This document shows, piece after piece, positions 17,278 through 27,153 of a stretch of DNA of 64,000 nt. The DNA comes from Saprospiraceae bacterium (lineage in GTDB: Bacteria > Bacteroidota > Bacteroidia > Chitinophagales > Saprospiraceae), in assembly GCA_016714785.1 (NCBI GenBank), contig JADKCC010000013.1, forward strand, positions 1 to 64,000, given 5' to 3'. The notes under the pieces are model-generated. The model was not told where the DNA came from, did not search any database, and saw nothing but the letters and a program-made list of their open reading frames with translations. The translations under genes were made by a program, and so were the position numbers. Every line of letters begins with the position of its first letter. Within the stretch, counting starts at the first letter, position 1.

Positions 17278-18723
17278 ATGGCAGCATTGATTCACGTCAA
17301 CAATCATCAGAAAACTAAAATATTAGCCACTATAGGCCCAGCATCAAGCAGTATAGAAGCATTATTGGATTTGGTAAAAGCAGGCGTAAATGTATTTAGA
17401 CTTAATTTTTCTCATGGCGCACATTCTCAACATCAGCAAGTCATCGACAATATTCTCGAAATAAATGAAAAATATAATGTCCATGTAGGAATATTGGCAG
17501 ATCTTCAAGGCCCCAAACTGCGAGTAGGTAAAATTGAAAATAATGCTATCGAAATAAACCAAGGAGACATCCTGACTTTTGTCAATGAAGAATGTATAGG
17601 CACGAAAGAGAAAATATACATGAGTTATGATCTCTTTGCCCACGACGTAAAAGTTGGCGAAAAAGTATTGGTGGATGATGGTAAAATTGTTTTAGAAGTC
17701 GTGTCAACCAATGGTGTCAATGAAGTAAAGTTAATGGTGATGTTTGGAAATGTATTATCTTCCAATAAAGGAGTAAACCTCCCTGACACTATTGTCACAC
17801 AACCTTCCTTGACAGAAAAAGATCTTGAAGACTTAGAGTATATCCTTACACAACCCGTAAACTGGATAGCTTTATCATTTGTAAGGCAAGCCAAAGATGT
17901 CAAAGACTTACAAAGAAAAATAAAGGCTAGCAAACATTTTGCAAAGGTGGTAGCGAAAATAGAAAAACCTGAGGCCATCAAAAACATCAAAGAAATCATC
18001 AAAGTATCTGATGCCATCATGATCGCTCGAGGTGACTTAGGTGTCGAAGTGCCTATCGAAAAACTACCAGGCTTACAAAAGATGATCATCAATAGATGTA
18101 TTCAAAAATCCAAACCCGTCATTGTCGCTACTCAAATGATGGAAAGTATGATTACTAATCCATCTCCAAGCCGCGCCGAAGTTACAGATGTTGCCAACGC
18201 AGTATTGGATGGTACAGATGCAGTGATGTTGAGTGGTGAGACATCAGTGGGCAATCATCCAGCATTGGTTGTTGAAGCTATGAGACGAATCATAGGTGAA
18301 GCAGAAGAAAGTTACCACATGATGGGTAAAAGATCACAGCCAGACCCAGATACAGAAACTTTCCTTTCGGATGTATTGTGTCTTAACGCTCCAAGAATCG
18401 CTGAAGAAGTCAATGCAAAAGCTATTTTAGGCCTCACTGTCAATGGTTATACTGCATTCAAAATTTCCTCTTATAGAGCAAAACCAGATATCCACATATT
18501 TTCTGATAAACCACACATGTTGAGTACATTAAGTATGGTTTGGGGCGTAAAATGTTATCTTTATACCAAGTTTACTACCACAGACGAAACCATAGAAGAT
18601 GTCAATCAAATACTAAAAGAAGAAGGAGTCGTAGAAACAGGTGACATCGTGGTTAACACTGGAAGTATGCCACTTTACAAAAGATTCAGAACAAACATGC
18701 TTAAGATTTCAGTGATAGAATAA
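17278..18723 (+). CDS. pyk: Pyruvate kinase
   Basis: 481 aa from ATG 17278. An in-frame TTG at 17230 would place the start upstream of the likely promoter and is rejected. It converts phosphoenolpyruvate and ADP to pyruvate and ATP, the last step of glycolysis. Seen: KTKILATIGPASS at the N-terminus, RLNFSHGAHSQH, VAKIEKPEAI (catalytic Lys region), the family signature AIMIARGDLGVEVP, and MMESMI...PSRAEVTDVANAVLDGTDAVMLSGETS. The C-terminal domain is complete. It is monocistronic in appearance. Confidence 0.97.
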   Translation: MAALIHVNNHQKTKILATIGPASSSIEALLDLVKAGVNVFRLNFSHGAHSQHQQVIDNILEINEKYNVHVGILADLQGPKLRVGKIENNAIEINQGDILTFVNEECIGTKEKIYMSYDLFAHDVKVGEKVLVDDGKIVLEVVSTNGVNEVKLMVMFGNVLSSNKGVNLPDTIVTQPSLTEKDLEDLEYILTQPVNWIALSFVRQAKDVKDLQRKIKASKHFAKVVAKIEKPEAIKNIKEIIKVSDAIMIARGDLGVEVPIEKLPGLQKMIINRCIQKSKPVIVATQMMESMITNPSPSRAEVTDVANAVLDGTDAVMLSGETSVGNHPALVVEAMRRIIGEAEESYHMMGKRSQPDPDTETFLSDVLCLNAPRIAEEVNAKAILGLTVNGYTAFKISSYRAKPDIHIFSDKPHMLSTLSMVWGVKCYLYTKFTTTDETIEDVNQILKEEGVVETGDIVVNTGSMPLYKRFRTNMLKISVIE

Positions 18724-19002
18724 TAAGAAACATCATTTATTTATTGGTAGATTTTATTTAACTAATTACGTGGTTTTCAATCAAGTGTAATCCGATATTT
18801 TTTATGTGGCTCATATGTATTAGTGCCTAGCTAGATACTTTAGACAATTAAAAATTAGTACTATTTTAATTTCATAAGTTCGGACTATTATTAAAATAAT
18901 GTGATATTTTTTTTTCATCATCATTGAAATTTTAATAATAATATCATTCATTGCGTACCTTTGAACCATCTTTGTACGTTTGTAGTTTATGAACTGTATA
19001 AA

Positions 19003-20520
19003 ATGATCATAATGCATCCAATAAGTTATAAATATACTATCACCTATATTTGTCTTTTTTTCTTTAGTTATATCATGGCTCAAGAGGATACACGCAAGAC
19101 AGAGAGTGAATTTAAGATTCAAGATCGTTTTGTAAAAGTAAAACTTCTGCAAGCAGCTAACAAAACTTCTGAAGCTATCAAGCTTTTGGATAGTATAAGA
19201 CGAGAAGCACCTACCAATGCTACGATATATTTTGAACTAGCTAGGCTGCATTTCGAAATCAAAGATTACAATCTTACGGAGTCAAATTTAGCATCTGCTA
19301 TCAAAATGGCACCTGATAATGTTTGGTTTAGAAGCTTTGAAGTGGATTATCTTAAAGCAGTGGGTAGAATAGATGATGCTATCAAGACTTTAAAATTTTT
19401 ATCAGAACTACAACCAAAAAATAGTGAATTTTATAATAAAACAATAGAATTTCAAATAAAGCAGAATGACTTAAATGGTGCGTTGAGTACATTGGATAAT
19501 AAGGAAGAAAACATAGGATGGAGTACTTCCAATATACTAAAAAAAGCAGAAATCCTTGACAATGCTGGACGAATTAATGAAGCGGTCAGTGTTCTAAGCG
19601 CCCTAGCTAATAAGTTTCCAAGTGATACTAAATACTTAAGATTAATTGTAAATATGCTTCACGCCAATGACAAAGTATCAGAAACCGAACCATTTTTACG
19701 CCAGATTTTGGGAATAGATCCTTCTGATACTGATGCAAAACTAGGTATCATTTTATTAAAGAAAAAAAATATAAACTCCAATGAATATTTGGTAACATTA
19801 CATCCATTAATTAATAATGCAGATATTCCATTAGATACTAAAATAAAAGAACTTTTACCTTTCGTGCAACAACATGCAGCCAAAGGTGACACCATTTTGG
19901 GTAATCAATTAGCACAATTATGTGACAACCTAGTGATACTTCACCCAAATGAAGCAAAAGCTCATGCCATCTATGCAGATATTTTAAAAAATCAAGGAAA
20001 CAAAAACGCAGCGATAAGGCAATATGAAAAAACCTTGTCTTTGAATAAGAAGATTTTTCTAGTTTGGGAGCAATTAATGTATTGCCTGGATGATGTTGAA
20101 AATTATTCACGTCTCCATGAGGTAGCCACAGAAGCAATGGACTACTTCCCAAACCAAGCTATATCATATTATTTTAGTGCCAAAGCATTAGTATATACTG
20201 AAGATACCAAAAATATTATTTCATTATTGGATGAAGCTATTTTGATCTCAGCAGGAAATCCTACTATTGAAAGCATTGTTTCATCTCTTAAAAGTCAATT
20301 GGCATTCAATCAAAAAGACTATATTAAGGCTAGTGAATGGGCCGACAAAGCTATAAGTATAAGTGGAGATAAAAATGCTGATGCTGTAGAACTAAAGGGC
20401 GACATTGCCTTAGCGAAAAATGATCCGAAAAGTGCCTTGCAATTCTTTCAAAAAGCTGTTATACTGGGCGGGAAAATGAAACGCATTGAGCATAAAATTA
20501 ACAAAATAAAAGCTAATTGA
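19003..20520 (+). CDS. TPR-repeat protein, exported
   Basis: 505 aa from ATG 19003. Codons upstream are open back to 18961 but overlap the -7 element TACCTTTG at 18956-18963. A hydrophobic signal segment (ITYICLFFFSYIMAQ) precedes about ten tetratricopeptide-like helical pairs, such as EAIKLLDSIRREAPTNATIYFELARLHFE and AAIRQYEKTLSLNK. TPRs mediate protein contacts. It is the first of three overlapping genes (TPR, DUF4292, EnvC-like), an arrangement conserved in Bacteroidota and likely tied to envelope assembly. Confidence 0.85.
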   Translation: MIIMHPISYKYTITYICLFFFSYIMAQEDTRKTESEFKIQDRFVKVKLLQAANKTSEAIKLLDSIRREAPTNATIYFELARLHFEIKDYNLTESNLASAIKMAPDNVWFRSFEVDYLKAVGRIDDAIKTLKFLSELQPKNSEFYNKTIEFQIKQNDLNGALSTLDNKEENIGWSTSNILKKAEILDNAGRINEAVSVLSALANKFPSDTKYLRLIVNMLHANDKVSETEPFLRQILGIDPSDTDAKLGIILLKKKNINSNEYLVTLHPLINNADIPLDTKIKELLPFVQQHAAKGDTILGNQLAQLCDNLVILHPNEAKAHAIYADILKNQGNKNAAIRQYEKTLSLNKKIFLVWEQLMYCLDDVENYSRLHEVATEAMDYFPNQAISYYFSAKALVYTEDTKNIISLLDEAILISAGNPTIESIVSSLKSQLAFNQKDYIKASEWADKAISISGDKNADAVELKGDIALAKNDPKSALQFFQKAVILGGKMKRIEHKINKIKAN

Positions 20521-21266
20521 TGCGGTTAATAATTTATATTATATTGGTATTTTCTATTTCTTGTACAGCCACTAAAAAGCTAAAACCAATACCTGAAAGA
20601 TCGAAGGAAGATATACTACAAATTTTGGCATCTAGAAATATAGATTTTGATTGGTTTAGCGCCAAAATAAGTACAATACTTGAGTCTCCTGATGAAAATA
20701 TATCAGGAACTATGATTGTTCAAATGAAAAAAGATAGTGCTATATTAATAGCTGTAAAAAAATTTGGCATTGAAGCTGCCCGTGTGTTTATTGAAAAAGA
20801 TTCTTATACTGTTCTCTATCGTTTAGAAGCCGCTTATGAGTCTGGACCAATTGACCAAATCAAACAAATAGCGTCAATATCAGCCAATTTTGAAGATTTA
20901 CAACAATTGATGTTTGGAAATATTCTGTTACTTGACCCATCAAAAACCAATATGATAAAGGATTCCATTTATTATATCGTCCAAGGAAAAGTAGATGATA
21001 TCTTACTTGAGTATTATGTCAATGGGTATAACTTACAATTAGAGAAAATGAAAATAACCGATAATATGAACCGTATAGCAATTGCTGAATATGGTGATTA
21101 TAGGAAAATGAAAGGGTATGGAAATATACCTTACTATAGAAAATTTCAATTTCCCTACACCAATGATGAGCAGGCTACCATAGAAATGCAACTTTCCTTT
21201 ATAGATATAAATGTACCATTAGATATAAAATTTTCAATACCGATGAGATATGAAAAAATCAATTAG
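20520..21266 (+). CDS. DUF4292 lipoprotein
   Basis: 248 aa. ATG 20520 overlaps the TGA of the TPR gene by one base. A lipobox follows a short hydrophobic stretch (VFSISCTATKK). The rest is a beta-rich DUF4292 domain (WFSAKISTILESPDENISGTMIVQMKKDSAILIAVKKFGIEAARVFI...), which resembles LolA/LolB-like lipoprotein-binding folds. The neighbours suggest an envelope role. The next gene starts within its last 17 nt. Confidence 0.85.
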   Translation: MRLIIYIILVFSISCTATKKLKPIPERSKEDILQILASRNIDFDWFSAKISTILESPDENISGTMIVQMKKDSAILIAVKKFGIEAARVFIEKDSYTVLYRLEAAYESGPIDQIKQIASISANFEDLQQLMFGNILLLDPSKTNMIKDSIYYIVQGKVDDILLEYYVNGYNLQLEKMKITDNMNRIAIAEYGDYRKMKGYGNIPYYRKFQFPYTNDEQATIEMQLSFIDINVPLDIKFSIPMRYEKIN

Positions 21267-22446
21267 CAGATTTATCATACTAATATATTTGAGCACAAGT
21301 TCTTTATTGGTATCGGCCCAATCTCGACAAGAGTTGGAAAAACAGCGCTTGCAAATCATTAAAGACATAGAAAAAACATCAAAAGCACTAGAAAGTACGA
21401 AGAAGAATAAAGAAAAAAGTTTAGAGCAATTTAAAGCACTAGAGCGGCAAGTAGATAGTCGGAAGAAGCTAATAAGCAATTTGAAGACTGAAGTCAATAT
21501 CAATGAAAAACTTATCACTGAAAACGAAACAAAAATAGAAGAATTAAAACGAAAACATGAGGCTTTAAAAACCCAATATAGTACAATATTAAGGAGAAGT
21601 TACTTAAAAAAAGTGTCGAACTCAAAATGGTCATATTTACTTTCCGCTGATAACTTAAACAATCTAATGGTCCGGTGGAGATACATACATCAATTTGATC
21701 AATTTACTAAACAAAAGTTGGAAGAAATACAACTTATCACTGGTGAGATCAAGGATAAAAATATAGAAATTGAAAAAACAAAAGAAAAAAACATTGCTGT
21801 ACTAAGTCAAACAACGACTAATATAAAAACATTGGAACTGGAACAAAAAGAAAAGGATGCTATCATCAAAAAACTATCTAAAGAAGAACACAAACTTCAA
21901 GACAATCTCAAAAAGCGTCAACAAGAAAGAGAAAACCTAAATAAAGCCATTGAGAAAATTATCATAGCCGAACTTGAAAAGGCCAAAGTGAAAGAAAAAG
22001 AAGATGTCGCCATGGTCAAAAAGAAAGAAATTGACAATTCTGGTTTTGCAAAAAACAAAGGTGCCCTTAGCTATCCTGTATCCAAAGGCAAAATCACAGC
22101 TAGATTCGGCACTCATCCTCATCCCACTATTAAAAATGTAGAAATTTCGAATAATGGAGTGGATTTCACCTTACCAAGTGGTGACAATGTCACATGTGTA
22201 TATGACGGCGAAGTAGTAGGAGTAACTAATATACCTGGATTTAAAAATATGATCATTATGAAACACGGAAGTTATTACACTGTGTATTCAAAACTAGATA
22301 ATGTGACTGTCTCAAAAGGGCAAAAAATAAAGAGAGGGCAAACCATTGGAAATGTGATAACATCTGAAGATGGCAAAGCAGAATTACATTTTGAATTGTG
22401 GAAGGATAAAACAAAAATGAATCCTGAAAGTTGGTTTAATAAATAA
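21250..22446 (+). CDS. EnvC-like murein hydrolase activator (M23/LytM fold)
   Basis: 398 aa with a signal peptide (FIILIYLSTSSLLVSAQ), a long coiled coil of about 25-260 (EKxxxxLxK pattern), and a C-terminal LytM domain. Metal-binding residues are largely lost: the HxxxD position reads NNGVD, the YxHL position reads YSKL, and HxH reads ELH. This is the signature of non-catalytic EnvC-type factors, which activate amidases at the division site. It overlaps the DUF4292 gene by 17 nt, so the two are coupled. Confidence 0.87.
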   Translation: MKKSISRFIILIYLSTSSLLVSAQSRQELEKQRLQIIKDIEKTSKALESTKKNKEKSLEQFKALERQVDSRKKLISNLKTEVNINEKLITENETKIEELKRKHEALKTQYSTILRRSYLKKVSNSKWSYLLSADNLNNLMVRWRYIHQFDQFTKQKLEEIQLITGEIKDKNIEIEKTKEKNIAVLSQTTTNIKTLELEQKEKDAIIKKLSKEEHKLQDNLKKRQQERENLNKAIEKIIIAELEKAKVKEKEDVAMVKKKEIDNSGFAKNKGALSYPVSKGKITARFGTHPHPTIKNVEISNNGVDFTLPSGDNVTCVYDGEVVGVTNIPGFKNMIIMKHGSYYTVYSKLDNVTVSKGQKIKRGQTIGNVITSEDGKAELHFELWKDKTKMNPESWFNK

Positions 22447-22520
22447 GTAGCGGTCAGCAGCACCTAACTTAAAAAGAAGCACATCGTTTAGTTAACTCAT
22501 TCTTTGCCAATAATATGCAC

Positions 22521-22549
22521 CCGAAGCATTCCAAAAGATAATGCTTCGG
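22521..22549. terminator. Hairpin between convergent genes
   Basis: CCGAAGCATT (22521-22530) and AATGCTTCGG (22540-22549) form a perfect 10-bp stem with a 9-nt loop, between the ends of the EnvC-like gene and the oppositely oriented TonB receptor. There is no strong T run, so it is a weak or bidirectional terminator. Confidence 0.5.
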
Positions 22550-22581
22550 ATGAATATTGTTAAGCAAGTGCATGTAAAAAA

Positions 22582-25269
22582 CTAAAAGTTAAATCCCAAT
22601 CTTGCAAATAAATATCTGCCATCTGATCCCATCTGAACAGAATCATTAAAACCACCTTGATCGGTCCATCCATCAAACTGTGGTGTTGGGTACTTATTAA
22701 GTATATTATTGCCTCCTAGCGTCACTTTAAAACGGTCTGATACCGCAAAACTGGCAGATAAATCCAATGTTCCCGAAGCTGCATAAGTATCAGTGGCTAC
22801 TTTGTATAATTCATCTGCTTCACTTTGATTGGTAGCTGGTGAGTCCACCCATTGGAAATCTTGAATTTGTACCTGACTAAATTGGGTATAAACTAACATA
22901 GCTTCAAATCTTCCTGCCTGAAATATAACATTAGCGCCTACTTTGTAATCAGGTGCCGCTGCTTGCAAATATGCTTGTGAAAAAGGACCAAAAAATGTAA
23001 AAGGATTGAGTGTTCCTGCATTGATGTTTATAATTTCTGTATTATTAAAATTGGCAGCAATTCCACCTGAGATATTAGATTTTTTATTTAAGTAATGCTT
23101 GTAATTTAAGATAATATCCACACCCGTAGTTTTTGTATCCACACCATTGGCAAAAAACTGTGCTGCTTCCGCACCTACATTCAAAGTCGATACATCAAAA
23201 ACATCTGTGAGGATAATCCTATCTTTTACATCTATCATGTATCCATCTATGGTAGCTGTAAAATTCCCCTTTTTATATGTCAAACCTGCTGAAAAATTAT
23301 TGGCTTTTTCTTCTTGTAGGCGATTGATACCGAATGCTTTAGCAACTGTACTTGTATTGGATGCAAGCAATGTTTGAAGTGATCGTCCGGCGATGATATT
23401 AGTAAAAATCAGATTGTAATGAATCTGTGCCAAAGACGGAGCTCTAAATCCTGAAGAAACCGAAGCCCTAATGGCCAAATCATCAAAAATATTATATCTA
23501 CTTGCCAATTTATAATTAAGTGTGTTGCCAAAATCACTATAATTTTCATACCTGAGTGCTCCAGAAAGCAAAAATTTGTTTGTTATATTGAGTTCTGCGT
23601 CTCCATAAAATCCAATATTAGATCTGGATTTATCTACTGCATTGGCTGGGCTATATCCAGGAAAACCTTGAGATCCACCACCTGGTTCTATGCCAAACTG
23701 ATTAACAAAAGGTGTTTGTATAGCTGGATTTGTGATCGGCAATCCATTGATATCATACGTTGCATAAGAACCAACCTCTCCCGCATAGATTTGAAAATTT
23801 TCTGTCCTATATTCCGTACCAAAGGCCAAATTTAGCCCTGAAGCTATCCTTTTATAGTACTTTGAAAAATTAAGACCCGTCACATTCATAGCTAAGTTAT
23901 GTCCTCCTGCATCAAATTCCGTAGGTGATGCTGAACCCAAAGAAGCATTATTGGTATTTTTGATAAGGTAATGAAAATCATTCAGCCCATAGCTATGACT
24001 GAAATCCGCCTGCCAACCATTAGAAAGCTCATGTCGAATGCCGCCAGTAAATGAATTATCAATGATATTTGAAGTTATCCTTGGTGTAAACCCATTCGGA
24101 TAAAGGGAAGGTACTGATCTAGGTTCGTCTTCAGATGGCTCTGATCGAGAAAAAGCAAAAGCACCAGTATCTCGATTGCCTCGTCCACCAAAGATGTATA
24201 GTTCGGACTTATCTCCTAATGGCATGGCACTATTTACAAAAAACTGAAACTGGTCCACAGCAGCTGAGCCATAACCTTTCCTCCAAGAATATCCAGGCCG
24301 TAGCGTTCTATCTTTAGTGAGATATTCTGCAGTAAAATTGGCAAATCCACCTTTATCACCCAAACTTATTCCATAATTCAAATCTACTCTTGTCGTATTG
24401 CCATCATAACTTTTGTCGCCATCAGGGTCTAAAGATCTGTTTTTGCCATTGACATTATAGATATCTTCGCCAGATTTCTCTGCATAATCTCCGCCCACAG
24501 CTGTGCTGTAAGCACCATAAGTCACACCACCTGACAGTCCAGGTGTTTTATCTTTTAACACAACATTGATCACACCGGCTATGGCATCAGATCCATATTG
24601 TGCAGATGCGCCATCCCTGAGTATTTCTATTCTCTTGATTGCAGCTGCAGGTATGGCATTAAGGTCTGTCCCTGTATTTCCACGACCGCGAGTACCAAAT
24701 ATATTGACCAAAGATGATTGGTGTCTTCTTTTACCATTAATCAAAACAAGCGTCTGGTCTGGCCCTAATCCTCTCAATGATGCTGGATCGACGTGGTCTG
24801 CTCCGTCTGAGCCCGATTGCTTCGTAGCATTAAATGAAGGTGCATTAAATTGAAGTATTTGATTGACTTCAACTCTTCCCGTGCTATTGGCAAGATTGGC
24901 TACCTCTATGACATCAATAGCTACTGGAGAATTAGTAGCACTACGATTGTAAGAACGAGATCCCACTACTTGCACTTCGCCCAATAAAATCCCTTCTTCT
25001 AGCACCACATTTAATTCTGAGATGCCTTCTACAGATCTTTCTATACTTTTATGCCCAGTATAACTGAATATCAATATTGGGCTTTTTGTCGTAATATTGA
25101 TAGAGTAAGCACCGTCAATGTCCGTAATTACACCATTGGTGGTACCTTTTTCTATAATACTCACTCCTATAAGAGGTGTGTTTGTATTATCAGTAACAAT
25201 GCCTGAAATATTTTGTGCATTCAGTGCAAGTGAATAAACTGTAACAAACAATAAAATTAAATGTCGCAT
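22582..25269 (-). CDS. TonB-dependent outer membrane receptor
   Basis: 895 aa. A signal peptide is followed by a carboxypeptidase-regulatory-like domain (GIVTDNTNTPLIGVSIIEKGTTNGVITDIDGAYSI, residues about 22-60). A plug domain includes SLRGLGPDQTLVLINGKRRHQSSLVN and IEILRDGASAQYGSDAIAGVINVVLK, and a 22-strand-type barrel ends in an aromatic residue (YLFARLGFNF). It imports an unknown ligand using TonB energy. No SusD partner lies next to it, so a glycan-utilisation locus is not supported. It stands alone on the minus strand. Confidence 0.93.
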   Translation of the reverse strand: MRHLILLFVTVYSLALNAQNISGIVTDNTNTPLIGVSIIEKGTTNGVITDIDGAYSINITTKSPILIFSYTGHKSIERSVEGISELNVVLEEGILLGEVQVVGSRSYNRSATNSPVAIDVIEVANLANSTGRVEVNQILQFNAPSFNATKQSGSDGADHVDPASLRGLGPDQTLVLINGKRRHQSSLVNIFGTRGRGNTGTDLNAIPAAAIKRIEILRDGASAQYGSDAIAGVINVVLKDKTPGLSGGVTYGAYSTAVGGDYAEKSGEDIYNVNGKNRSLDPDGDKSYDGNTTRVDLNYGISLGDKGGFANFTAEYLTKDRTLRPGYSWRKGYGSAAVDQFQFFVNSAMPLGDKSELYIFGGRGNRDTGAFAFSRSEPSEDEPRSVPSLYPNGFTPRITSNIIDNSFTGGIRHELSNGWQADFSHSYGLNDFHYLIKNTNNASLGSASPTEFDAGGHNLAMNVTGLNFSKYYKRIASGLNLAFGTEYRTENFQIYAGEVGSYATYDINGLPITNPAIQTPFVNQFGIEPGGGSQGFPGYSPANAVDKSRSNIGFYGDAELNITNKFLLSGALRYENYSDFGNTLNYKLASRYNIFDDLAIRASVSSGFRAPSLAQIHYNLIFTNIIAGRSLQTLLASNTSTVAKAFGINRLQEEKANNFSAGLTYKKGNFTATIDGYMIDVKDRIILTDVFDVSTLNVGAEAAQFFANGVDTKTTGVDIILNYKHYLNKKSNISGGIAANFNNTEIININAGTLNPFTFFGPFSQAYLQAAAPDYKVGANVIFQAGRFEAMLVYTQFSQVQIQDFQWVDSPATNQSEADELYKVATDTYAASGTLDLSASFAVSDRFKVTLGGNNILNKYPTPQFDGWTDQGGFNDSVQMGSDGRYLFARLGFNF

Positions 25270-25438
25270 CTTAAGTAAAGTTTTGATTGTAAAAAAAAAT
25301 ATCTAAAAAGTACTTAAATCCAAAGTACTACGAAGCAACAAATATGATATTTATTTTGAATATTGCAATAAATTGCATATAATATTTTTATATTTATTTT
25401 CAAAACGATAGCCTAGACATGCTTTTATGTAAAAGTAT

Positions 25439-25912
25439 TTACTTACCTTTTAGTAACTTTTTAATCAAAACAATCTGACCTAAATGATAATAACTATGCT
25501 CCAACATACCTATTAGATTTTTAAAATAAGTACCATACTTTTCATCTGTAAATGGGTCATTTAGTTTAGAAGTAGGCATTAGCTCTACCAAATACACAAA
25601 ATACTCAGCATTTCTGTAAATATTATCGCGCATGGTTTTCCACTCTTCTTCTGATGATATTGGCGGCATATCATAACTGTATTTATCTTTGATATCCAAT
25701 GTACCACCTTTAAATACATTGATAACACCTTCCAAATAATAGTTAATATGAAAAGCTAAAAGAGCTATGGTGTTTAAAGATTCATACCTAGTGTTGGCCA
25801 TTTCTAAATTCACATCATCAAGTTGGGCTTTCAGATTTAGGTTTGTTCCGATCCATTGACCTGTGAGGAAAAGATCTTTTAGTTGTTTGGCAAGCTGTTC
25901 GTTGAGTGTCAT
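25439..25912 (-). CDS. DinB-like four-helix protein
   Basis: 157 aa with the DinB/DUF1572 layout of four long helices: LAKQLKDLFLTGQWIG, a central LAFHINYYLEGVINVF with the first metal-ligand-type His, and a C-terminal MLEHSYYHLGQIVLIKKLLKG with two His in the typical HxxYHxGQI pattern. Members are metal-dependent thiol transferases or of unknown role; the substrate here is unknown. Confidence 0.85.
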   Translation of the reverse strand: MTLNEQLAKQLKDLFLTGQWIGTNLNLKAQLDDVNLEMANTRYESLNTIALLAFHINYYLEGVINVFKGGTLDIKDKYSYDMPPISSEEEWKTMRDNIYRNAEYFVYLVELMPTSKLNDPFTDEKYGTYFKNLIGMLEHSYYHLGQIVLIKKLLKGK

Positions 25913-26036
25913 GAAGTGCTATTTTTATGCTTAAGGTATTTTGAGAAGCAAAAATATAAACATTTTGAAAATGTAAGAAAAAATAAATACTCCAGTTAAT
26001 TATAAAACTAATTTATATAATCCTTTTTTTAAAATA

Positions 26037-26981
26037 CTAATGTTTGGACTCTTTATGTTTTATCACTGCTTCTTTAGTGGTGACCCAATTTCTTCCTTCT
26101 TTATGGGCATCTATTTTACCAGTCCTAGCTAATAGACTGATATACTCCATACCATAGGGTACTTCTGGATCATTAGCAATTAGAGCTATTGGTTCAAATA
26201 TTCTATATTCTTTTGGAATGATCTGAATGTACATGTTTAAAGATCTCTCTATGGCCTGGAGTACTAATAAATACAACTTTTCATAATCTCCTTTATTGGC
26301 TAAGTTTAATGCTGTATAATATTTTTTTCGATCATTTTTAAGAATAATAGCTGGTGGAAAGCCATGTTTCATCAATAAAAGATTCATAGCCAATCTACCT
26401 GTACGTCCGTTGCCATCAAAAAATGGGTGAATCCAAACTAATTTATGGTGAAAATAAGTAATTAAAAAGGGCAAATCCCACTTTTCAGTATTTGTATTGA
26501 CTTGATTTATCAATACATCCAACAAATCAGCTACCTTTTCAGGTCCAGGTGGTGTAAAATTAGCCCCAACGATACGAACCATACCATTTCTGATGCGTCC
26601 TGCAAATTGGTCATCAATGTTTTTCATTACCATCTCATGGATACTCAAAATGTCTATCGCCCGTAGATCATAAGACTTACTTACTAATTCTTCCAAAAAT
26701 GAAATTGCCTTGTCATGATTTATAGCTTCAAAATGCTCCCGAAGTGACTTACCACCTATAGTCAGTCCATCTTGTAAGATGACACGTGTCTCAGCCAAAG
26801 TTAGACTATTGCCTTCAATACTATTAGAATTATAAGTCCATTCTAGAGCCAAATCTTGCTGCACTCTATTAATAGCAGAAGCAGGCAACGGCCTAGAATC
26901 ATCCAAAAGTGCTTTTTTATTGAGTACTCTTTCTAGTAAATCAGAAATGCCATCTTCGTTTTTTAAAATTACAGGATTCAT
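26037..26981 (-). CDS. Fic-domain protein (probable AMPylase) with C-terminal DNA-binding-like tail
   Basis: 314 aa from ATG 26981 (MNPVILKNEDG). Longer upstream readings run through the promoter. The catalytic Fic motif HPFFDGNGRTGR lies near residues 180-192 and transfers AMP from ATP to a hydroxyl. An upstream SNSIEGN near residue 55 matches the (S/T)xxxE(G/N) self-inhibitory helix, placing it among the autoinhibited N-terminal-helix Fic proteins. The C-terminus (YISLLARTGKIDAHKEGRNWVTTKEAVIKH) looks like a winged-helix/excisionase-type segment, which may bind the inverted repeat at its own promoter. Confidence 0.88.
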   Translation of the reverse strand: MNPVILKNEDGISDLLERVLNKKALLDDSRPLPASAINRVQQDLALEWTYNSNSIEGNSLTLAETRVILQDGLTIGGKSLREHFEAINHDKAISFLEELVSKSYDLRAIDILSIHEMVMKNIDDQFAGRIRNGMVRIVGANFTPPGPEKVADLLDVLINQVNTNTEKWDLPFLITYFHHKLVWIHPFFDGNGRTGRLAMNLLLMKHGFPPAIILKNDRKKYYTALNLANKGDYEKLYLLVLQAIERSLNMYIQIIPKEYRIFEPIALIANDPEVPYGMEYISLLARTGKIDAHKEGRNWVTTKEAVIKHKESKH

Positions 26982-26990
26982 AATGATTAT

Positions 26991-27027
26991 AATATCGGAT
27001 ACAAAGATATTAATTTTATCCGATATT
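26991..27027 (-). promoter_or_regulatory. fic promoter with flanking operator half-sites
   Basis: AATATCGGATA (26991-27001) and its exact reverse complement (27017-27027) are 15 nt apart. The gap contains the minus-strand -7 element TATCTTTG (27002-27009). A bound dimer would cover the promoter. The related palindrome ATATCCGGATAT lies at 27093-27104. The pattern is seen directly; autoregulation by the Fic protein is inferred. Confidence 0.6.
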
Positions 27028-27092
27028 TTATTATTTTTATTTAAAATTTTCCCCACCTATACATTTCTTGGTACAAATATTAATAATAATAA

Positions 27093-27104
27093 ATATCCGG
27101 ATAT
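27093..27104. promoter_or_regulatory. Second palindrome sharing the TATCCG core
   Basis: ATATCCGGATAT is a perfect 12-bp palindrome in the divergent region. It carries the same TATCCG half as the fic operator and sits 22 nt upstream of the -7 element of the rightward dehydrogenase gene. It may let one regulator touch both genes. Confidence 0.4.
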
Positions 27105-27125
27105 ATAACAATCGAGCCTTTTTAA

Positions 27126-27133
27126 TACCTTTG
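27126..27133 (+). promoter_or_regulatory. Promoter -7 element of the FAD/Fe-S dehydrogenase
   Basis: TACCTTTG matches the TAnnTTTG consensus and lies 20 nt before ATG 27154. Confidence 0.5.
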
Positions 27134-27153
27134 AACCAAGAATAGCAAATAAT

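Noticed and set aside
22582..25269. SusC-like polysaccharide utilisation locus
   Set aside because: No SusD gene or co-located glycoside hydrolases; the GH65 gene is 28 kb away.
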